Assembly (NCBI GenBank): GCA_030744095.1
Contig: JASLRF010000169.1
Coordinates: forward strand, 1 to 12,431
Direction of reading: 5' to 3'
Length of the DNA stretch: 12,431 nucleotides
Source of the DNA: Pirellulaceae bacterium
GTDB lineage: Bacteria; Planctomycetota; Planctomycetia; Pirellulales; Pirellulaceae
Shown: positions 7,715 to 12,431 of the stretch, piece after piece
Numbering within the stretch: position 1 is the first letter of the stretch
How the letters are laid out: each line of letters starts with the position of its first letter
Position numbers and translations under genes: made by a program
Notes under the pieces: generated by a model
Seen by the model: only the letters and a program-made list of their open reading frames with translations
Told to the model about the DNA's origin: nothing
Database searches by the model: none

Positions 7715-8959
7715 ATGAAGCTACTGCAGGTTTACAATAAGTACCGCAGCCTCTTCAACGGTGAAGACACGGTTGTCGAGCAAACTACGCATTTGGTCGA
7801 GAAACATGGCGGCGAAGTACGGATGATGTTGCGATCAAGTCGGGACATCGACACCGGGTTGATCGGGAAGACAAGTGCATTTCTGAGTGGAATCTACAGC
7901 CGGCGGGCGTATCAAGACATGAAGCGCGTGCTGCGCGAGGATCGTCCCGATGTGGTCCACGTGCATAATCTTTATCCGCTCTTCTCGCCGTCGATTCTGG
8001 TTGCGTGCCGCCGCGCGGACGTACCGGTTGTCGTGAGCATTCACAATCAACAGATGACGTGCCCCAAGTCGGATCACCTGTATCGTGGAAAGATCTGTGA
8101 ACGATGCATCGGAGGCAACGAATACAACTGCGTCTTGCAGAATTGCCGCGGAAACTTCTTTGAAAGTATCGCCTATGCTACGCGAAGTCTTGTGGCTCGG
8201 AACATGCAGTTCTTCCACAACAATGTCACGTTGCTGGTCGCATTGAGCCAATTTGCCAAACGGCGGTTAATCGAGGCGGGTTTTCGCAACGAGCAGATAG
8301 TGGTGCTGCCCAATATGGTGCGCCTAGGAAATCAGCCGGTCGAGTCGGACAAGGGCCGGTACGTTGCTTTCGCTGGACGAATGAGCCCGGAAAAGGGAGT
8401 TGAAACGCTGCTGGCGGCCGCTCGAGAGCTACCCGAAATCAACGTAAGGCTCGCTGGGGGTGGCCCGATCGAAACGCAGTTACGATCCAAATTGCCACCC
8501 AATGTTCGAATGCTGGGACTCCTGAAGTCGGAGGCAATGGAGTCACTCTATCGAGGCGCAAGGTTCTTCGTATTGCCCAGTCGCAGCTACGAAATGTGTC
8601 CTTTGGTGATCTTGGAAGCGATGAGCCACGGTTTGCCAATCATCACTTCGCGGCTGGGCGGCCAGGCTGAACTGGTCGAAGATGGCGTCACTGGATTTCT
8701 GTTTGATCCAAACGATCCACACGATCTGGGCCAAAAAATCAAACGCCTCTGGAAAGATCCCGAACTGTGCCGACAGTTTGGCTCGGCTGGCTTTGCCAAA
8801 GTGCAATCGCAATACGGCGAAGAAACGTACTACGACCGGCTATGCGACATCTACGATCAAGCGATCTCGTTGACCGGTGGCATGCCAACACGGGTGCCCG
8901 CAGCACCAGAGGAAAGCTCACTCAACTCCGATTCAGTCGCACTGGGAGGGCAATCATGA
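7715..8959 (+). CDS. GT4 family glycosyltransferase (first copy)
   Basis: This 414-residue GT-B fold protein is predicted to add a sugar from a nucleotide donor to the lipid-linked repeat unit at the cytoplasmic face. The N-terminal domain has an acceptor-side start (NGEDTVVEQTTHLVEKHGG) and DVVHVHNLYPLFSP. The C-terminal donor domain has GRMSPEKG from 221, the E-x7-E pair E293/E301 in SYEMCPLVILEAMSHG, and GVTGFLFDPNDP. Cysteines at 116, 128, 131, 139 and 144 form a cluster shared with the second GT4, possibly a metal site. ATG 7715 is chosen over an in-frame TTG at 7700; the ribosome site (GGGTAAG) is poor. The C-terminal 30 residues are Ser/Pro-rich and unconserved. The stop overlaps the next gene (ATGA, 8956-8959). 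Donor and acceptor are unknown. Confidence 0.9.
   Translation: MKLLQVYNKYRSLFNGEDTVVEQTTHLVEKHGGEVRMMLRSSRDIDTGLIGKTSAFLSGIYSRRAYQDMKRVLREDRPDVVHVHNLYPLFSPSILVACRRADVPVVVSIHNQQMTCPKSDHLYRGKICERCIGGNEYNCVLQNCRGNFFESIAYATRSLVARNMQFFHNNVTLLVALSQFAKRRLIEAGFRNEQIVVLPNMVRLGNQPVESDKGRYVAFAGRMSPEKGVETLLAAARELPEINVRLAGGGPIETQLRSKLPPNVRMLGLLKSEAMESLYRGARFFVLPSRSYEMCPLVILEAMSHGLPIITSRLGGQAELVEDGVTGFLFDPNDPHDLGQKIKRLWKDPELCRQFGSAGFAKVQSQYGEETYYDRLCDIYDQAISLTGGMPTRVPAAPEESSLNSDSVALGGQS
8944..8950 (+). promoter_or_regulatory. Shine-Dalgarno GGGAGGG for the GT2 gene
   Basis: GGGAGGG lies 5 bases before ATG 8956 and supports initiation at the ATGA overlap instead of upstream in-frame positions inside the GT4 gene. 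Confidence 0.7.
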
Positions 8960-9999
8960 ACATGGCCCCCGACATCACCGTCGTCCTTTGTACGTTCAAT
9001 CGCGCCCAGTGGTTACCTGGTGTAATCGCCAGCCTGGCGAACCAGCGTACCGAGGGCGCGTTTTCGTACGAGTTGTTGATCGTTGATAATGCTTCGATCG
9101 ACAGCACGCCACATGTTGTCCAGAGCGAGGTGGCAAACTCCAACTTGCCGATGCGTTATGTGTGCGAAGAAACACCGGGAGTCTCCGCAGCCCGCAATCG
9201 AGGCATTCAAGAGGCCCGAGGCGAGTGGGTTGCCTTCTGCGACGACGACCAGCTGGCCGATTCGCAATGGTTGGCCGAGTTGTTCGATCTGGCGCGACGC
9301 AAGGAATGCCGCGTTGTCGGTGGGGCCGTGCATCTTGTTCGCACAAACCAAGACACCAACGGACAGTCACTCGGAGATTCTGCCAATGAGCGACTGTCCT
9401 CGTACTTGGAAAACCTACTTGCGCCCGGTGGACGCAGCCAAAGGGTCAAGAGATTCAGTCGTCGCGATGCACTGAACAGCGGAAATCAAATGGTCCACCG
9501 CGCTGTTTTTAGGCAAGTGGGCGTCTACAACGAAAGCTGTCGAGAGGGTGGTGAAGACACTGATTGGTTTCTCCGACTGATCGCGGCCGGCATCGAGGTC
9601 TGGTTTACGCCGACGGCCGTCATGCGACATCTGGTTCCGGATTATCGGTTGTCCGTCGAGTACTTGCGGTGGGTGTCGTTACGCCAAGGATGGATTACAG
9701 GACGCCACCACCTGGATCATCGCGGACTGTTGTCGGCCAGCTTGTTCGGCCTGGCACGGCTTGGGCAGGTTGCCCTGCAACATGGTCCACAACTATTGAT
9801 TGCCCAAGCGACGGGCCACCGTGACCAGGCACTCTATCGCCGTTGCCGGTTATGGCGAATTACTGGTTTCGGTCGCCACTTGTTGCGCCGAATCCTGCCG
9901 GGGTTGTTTCCACAGCAGGACTTTTGTTCCTGGATCGAGTTTCGCGGCGAGCGCGAACAGTTCGCACCCACTCCAATTCCTCAAGCAGTTTCGCAGTAG
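8956..9999 (+). CDS. GT2 family glycosyltransferase
   Basis: This 347-residue GT-A fold enzyme is predicted to transfer one sugar during repeat-unit assembly. The start DITVVLCTFNRAQWL and LLIVDNASIDST are the UDP-sugar binding strands. D96-D97-D98 (in FCDDDQ) is the DxD-type metal site. GNQMVHRAVFRQVGVYNE and the E200-D201-x-D203 block followed by WFLR form the acceptor/base region. The C-terminal part is hydrophobic/basic (SASLFGLARLGQVAL) and may associate with the membrane. Its C-terminal half is recognisably related to the remnant at 7206-7709. The start is set by the strong ribosome site and the 4-base overlap with the upstream GT4. Two bases separate its stop from the next ATG, so the GT4-GT2-GT4 run is one transcription unit. 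Confidence 0.9.
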   Translation: MNMAPDITVVLCTFNRAQWLPGVIASLANQRTEGAFSYELLIVDNASIDSTPHVVQSEVANSNLPMRYVCEETPGVSAARNRGIQEARGEWVAFCDDDQLADSQWLAELFDLARRKECRVVGGAVHLVRTNQDTNGQSLGDSANERLSSYLENLLAPGGRSQRVKRFSRRDALNSGNQMVHRAVFRQVGVYNESCREGGEDTDWFLRLIAAGIEVWFTPTAVMRHLVPDYRLSVEYLRWVSLRQGWITGRHHLDHRGLLSASLFGLARLGQVALQHGPQLLIAQATGHRDQALYRRCRLWRITGFGRHLLRRILPGLFPQQDFCSWIEFRGEREQFAPTPIPQAVSQ

Positions 10000-10001
10000 T
10001 G

Positions 10002-11243
10002 ATGAAAAATCAGCGGCTGAACATCCTGCTTTGCCATAACCACTACCAGCATCCTGGCGGTGAAGATTCGACGTTTGCCGACGAATCGATGCTGCTGGAA
10101 TCACATGGTCACAACGTCATTCGTTACACGATGCACAACGACGACATTTGCGACATGCGTCGTACGAAGTTAGCTGTGAAGACGATGTGGAATCGGCAGA
10201 CTTACTACGAAGTTCGCGCGCTCGTGCGCGAGCATCGCCCGGCCGTGATGCATTGCACGAATACGTTTCCATTGATTTCACCCTCGGTCTATTACGCGGC
10301 CAAAGACGAATCCGTGCCCGTGGTTCAGTCTCTGCACAACTACCGAATGTTCTGCGCTAATTCACTCTTCTTGCGAGATGGACGTGCCTGTGAAGATTGC
10401 CTGGGGAAGCGGATCCCTTGGCCGGCCATGGTCCACGGATGCTACCGGGAAAGTCGACTGGCCACGGCCGCTGTGATTTCGATGGTCGCGATTCATCGCT
10501 TCATGCGAACGTGGATCGACGCCATTCAGTTGTATTGCACGCCCACCGAATTCGCTCGACAGAAGTTCATTCAAGGCGGCATTGCCTCGGAGAAAATTGT
10601 CGTCAAGCCGAATTTTGTTGGCGAGGATCGGGGTGTTGGAGAGGGGCGCGGCAACTATGTTGTCTTCGCGGGGAGGCTCTCGCGTGAGAAAGGCATCGAA
10701 ACCCTGTTGCAAGTATGGCGGCAACTGACTGATTGCATTACGTTGAAAATCGTGGGGGACGGACCGATCAGCGATGTTGTTGCCAGGGCGGCTTCACACG
10801 ATAGCCGGATTCAGTGGATGGGGCAACGTTCCTGCCAAGAGGTCGCCGCGATCATTGGCGAAGCGAAATGCGTGTTATTGCCGTCGATCTGCTACGAGAC
10901 TTTTGGGCGAACCGTGATCGAAGCATATTGCAAAGGGACGCCGGTGATTGTCTCTGACGGCGGAGCCATTGCCGAACTGGTCCGCGAGAACGAAACCGGA
11001 TACCTGTTTGAATCCGGCAACGCCGATCAACTGCTTGCCAAGCTCAACGTTCTGCTCGCCAACACCGCGCCACAGCGAATGCGGCAAGCTGCTCGACGGG
11101 CCTATGAACTGAAATATACCGCCGAAGAAAACTACCGCCAATTGCTTGACCTCTATTCTCGAGCGTCGAACAAAGTGCAACATGCGACGGTCGCGCCGAT
11201 TGTAGCTGGAGATCCGGTTATCGACCCGCAGGTTAGCTCGTAA
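10002..11243 (+). CDS. GT4 family glycosyltransferase (second copy)
   Basis: This 413-residue GT-B fold enzyme is paralogous to the one at 7715-8959 and close to it in length. Visible features are HPGGEDSTFADESMLLESHGH at the N-terminus, PAVMHCTNTFPLISPSVYYAA, the cysteine cluster C118, C130, C133, C147 (in DGRACEDC and HGCY), GRLSREKG in the donor domain, and the E-x7-E pair E299/E307 in CYETFGRTVIEAYCKG, followed by NETGYLFESGN. It should extend the lipid-linked glycan; donor and linkage are unknown. ATG 10002 is preferred, and GTG 9999 directly before it is also in frame. No strong ribosome site is seen, so translation may depend on coupling to the GT2. It is the last gene of the tight run; a 187-base gap follows. 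Confidence 0.9.
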   Translation: MKNQRLNILLCHNHYQHPGGEDSTFADESMLLESHGHNVIRYTMHNDDICDMRRTKLAVKTMWNRQTYYEVRALVREHRPAVMHCTNTFPLISPSVYYAAKDESVPVVQSLHNYRMFCANSLFLRDGRACEDCLGKRIPWPAMVHGCYRESRLATAAVISMVAIHRFMRTWIDAIQLYCTPTEFARQKFIQGGIASEKIVVKPNFVGEDRGVGEGRGNYVVFAGRLSREKGIETLLQVWRQLTDCITLKIVGDGPISDVVARAASHDSRIQWMGQRSCQEVAAIIGEAKCVLLPSICYETFGRTVIEAYCKGTPVIVSDGGAIAELVRENETGYLFESGNADQLLAKLNVLLANTAPQRMRQAARRAYELKYTAEENYRQLLDLYSRASNKVQHATVAPIVAGDPVIDPQVSS

Positions 11244-11296
11244 CCCGGATCGAGTGGCTGCACCAAATCAAACTCAGACAATTGGCAGGAATCCGT

Positions 11297-11313
11297 AACG
11301 GTGCGGTACCGTT
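11297..11313 (+). other. small inverted repeat in the gap before the epimerase gene
   Basis: AACGGT at 11297-11302 and ACCGTT at 11308-11313 can pair around a 5-base loop. No T run follows, so it is not a standard intrinsic terminator. It may be an operator or chance. Nothing else recognisable is seen in 11244-11430, and no convincing promoter could be assigned. Confidence 0.25.
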
Positions 11314-11430
11314 GGCGTCTGGTGACCTAGGCTTCGAGAAAGGGTTAGGTTGCGCGCAGCGATGAATCCTGTTGCCGTTGGACGAGCAGCAAGTGAATCA
11401 TGAAGACACGCGGGATTTCAGGGTCACGAG

Positions 11431-12336
11431 ATGAGTATTGCTGTCATTACGGGGTCGGCCGGATTGGTCGGTTCGGAAGCCACGCGTCATTTTGCCGGGT
11501 TGGGCATGGACGTTGTGGGTATCGACAACGATATGCGGCAGCAGTTCTTTGGAACGGAGGCATCAACGGATTGGCAGCGAAGCCAACTCGCCCGCGACTT
11601 GGGACGATCGTATTACCACGCCAACTGCGATATCCGAGATCCTGATTCGATCAACCGTCTGTTCGACGCTTTCCGGAACGACATCGAATTGGTGATTCAC
11701 ACGGCCGCGCAGCCATCACATGACTGGGCAGCGAAAGATCCTCAAACGGACTTTGCCGTCAATGCCAACGGCACACTGAATCTGCTCGAAGCGACTCGCA
11801 AGTGTGCGCCGAAAGCGGTGTTTCTGTTTACGTCGACGAACAAGGTCTACGGCGATGCACCGAATCGCCTGCCCTTGCGGGAAAAGGAGACACGTTGGGA
11901 AATTGACCCCGCGCATAAGTTTGCCGAAGGAATATCGGAAGACTTTTCCATTGACCAGTCACTTCACAGTTTATTCGGTGCCTCGAAAGTTGCGGCCGAC
12001 GTGATGGTGCAAGAGTACGGCAAGTACTTCGGACTCCACACCGCATGTTTCCGCGGCGGTTGCCTCACGGGCCCCAATCACTCCGGAACTCAGTTGCATG
12101 GATTCCTGGCCTACCTGGTGAAGTGTGCAGCGACTGGTACACCTTACACTGTATTTGGATACGAAGGCAAACAAGTACGTGACAATATCCACAGAGCGGA
12201 CTTGATTCGCGCATTCGAGTACGTGTTTCAAAACCCTCGCTGCGGCGAAGTTTACAATATTGGCGGATCACGCTTCAGCAATTGCTCGATGTTAGCCCCA
12301 ATACCGTTCAATGAATCACAACTACTGACTGCTTAA
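11431..12336 (+). pseudogene. SDR sugar-nucleotide epimerase (CDP-paratose/tyvelose 2-epimerase-like), C-terminus cut off by an insertion
   Basis: The open frame gives 301 residues of an extended SDR protein. The NAD-binding glycine motif GSAGLVG is at 8-14, TSTNKVYGD at 134-142, and the active-site position reads FGASK at 182-186, with Phe in place of the usual Tyr and Lys186 kept. [32 protein letters not shown] and [17 protein letters not shown] are hallmarks of the CDP-paratose 2-epimerase (RfbE-like) branch, which normally runs to about 340-360 residues. Similarity ends at about base 12294. The last 14 residues ([13 protein letters not shown] region) come from the inserted element, which carries a transposase on the other strand. 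The missing part forms much of the substrate pocket, so the product is probably inactive. The start ATG 11431 follows AGGG at 11420-11423. A partly functional truncated protein cannot be excluded. Confidence 0.8.
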
Positions 12337-12431
12337 AGGTTTTCGTTGGTGGCGGTGGGTGTCGGTGTTGTGGTCGCTTCTTCGGCCAGCCAGACATTTT
12401 GCGTTTGATGACGCGCGGGTTGATTCGGTTG
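12295..12431 (-). mobile_element. end of an IS4-type insertion sequence, running off the window
   Basis: Epimerase similarity stops at about 12294, and from about 12308 the opposite strand encodes a transposase C-terminus. The element boundary must lie in about 12289-12308, possibly at or near GCCCCAATACCGTTC (12295-12309) as its terminal repeat. The other end and the target duplication are outside the window, so the exact edge is unproven. Confidence 0.7.
12308..12431 (-). CDS. IS4-type transposase, C-terminal end (partial)
   Basis: On the - strand the frame whose first complete codon is 12430-12428 reads [19 protein letters not shown], then [21 protein letters not shown], ending at TGA (12310-12308). 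The N-P-R-V-x-K-R-K-M-S block followed by a basic, proline-rich tail is typical of the C-terminus of IS4-family DDE transposases found in many copies in planctomycete and related genomes; this is recalled family knowledge, not a search. About 40 residues are visible, and the catalytic DDE domain lies beyond the right edge. The stop lies very close to the element end, as is usual for such IS. The gene is oriented opposite to the polysaccharide operon. Confidence 0.78.
   Translation of the reverse strand, partial: NRINPRVIKRKMSGWPKKRPQHRHPPPPTKTFKQSVVVIH

Noticed and set aside
9843..10001. Long N-terminal extension of the second GT4 from 9843
   Set aside because: It lies inside the GT2 gene in another frame, and family homology begins at ILLCHNHY just after ATG 10002.
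11297..11313. Intrinsic terminator after the second GT4
   Set aside because: Stem of only 6 bp, no following T run, and 50 bases past the stop.
12295..12336. Genuine C-terminus of the epimerase
   Set aside because: The 14 codons have no family similarity and overlap the - strand transposase end, so they are element sequence.
1..12431. CRISPR arrays, tRNA or rRNA genes, toxin-antitoxin or phage-defence genes
   Set aside because: No regularly spaced repeats, no cloverleaf or rRNA-like stretches and no defence-family motifs were seen; coding space is filled by polysaccharide genes.

Overview
The window is most of an extracellular or capsular polysaccharide locus. All biosynthetic genes lie on the + strand. 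Its right end is interrupted by a mobile element read on the - strand. The likely host is a planctomycete (Pirellulales-like). This is inferred from moderately high G+C, sparse Shine-Dalgarno sites, the style of the kinase and sugar-transferase proteins, and the transposase tail. It was not tested by any search.

Layout: (1) 1-216 is the C-terminal end of a CpsD/CapB-type polysaccharide tyrosine kinase (copolymerase ATPase). (2) 303-1394 is a polyprenyl-phosphate sugar-1-phosphate transferase with an unusual degenerate GGDEF-like N-terminal domain. (3) 1477-2436 is a NodB-type polysaccharide deacetylase. (4) 2641-3987 is a Wzx-like flippase. (5) 3987-5378 is a Wzy/O-antigen-ligase-like polymerase. 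(6) 5378-6448 is a CelD/BcsL-like GNAT acyltransferase. (7) 6670-7709 is a damaged stretch, with the N-terminal half of a second CelD-like gene abutting, out of frame, the C-terminal half of a GT2 glycosyltransferase. (8) 7715-8959 is a GT4 glycosyltransferase, 8956-9999 a GT2 and 10002-11243 a second GT4. (9) 11431-12336 is an SDR sugar-nucleotide epimerase (CDP-paratose/tyvelose 2-epimerase-like) whose C-terminus is cut off. (10) 12308-12431 is the C-terminal end of an IS4-type transposase on the - strand, which explains the truncation.

The intact genes fit a Wzx/Wzy-dependent route. The sugar transferase starts the lipid-linked repeat unit and the GT4/GT2 enzymes extend it. The flippase moves it across the inner membrane, the polymerase joins units, and the kinase with its membrane partner (outside the window) controls chain length and export. 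The deacetylase and the CelD-like protein probably alter acyl groups on the glycan. Several junctions are tightly coupled: TGATG at 3985-3989 and 5376-5380, and ATGA at 8956-8959.

The most notable signals are signs of decay and rearrangement rather than a new gene system. They are the out-of-frame chimeric junction near 7174-7205 and the insertion that removed the end of the epimerase. Paralogous pairs (CelD-like x2, GT2 x2, GT4 x2) suggest that the locus grew by module duplication and later lost parts.
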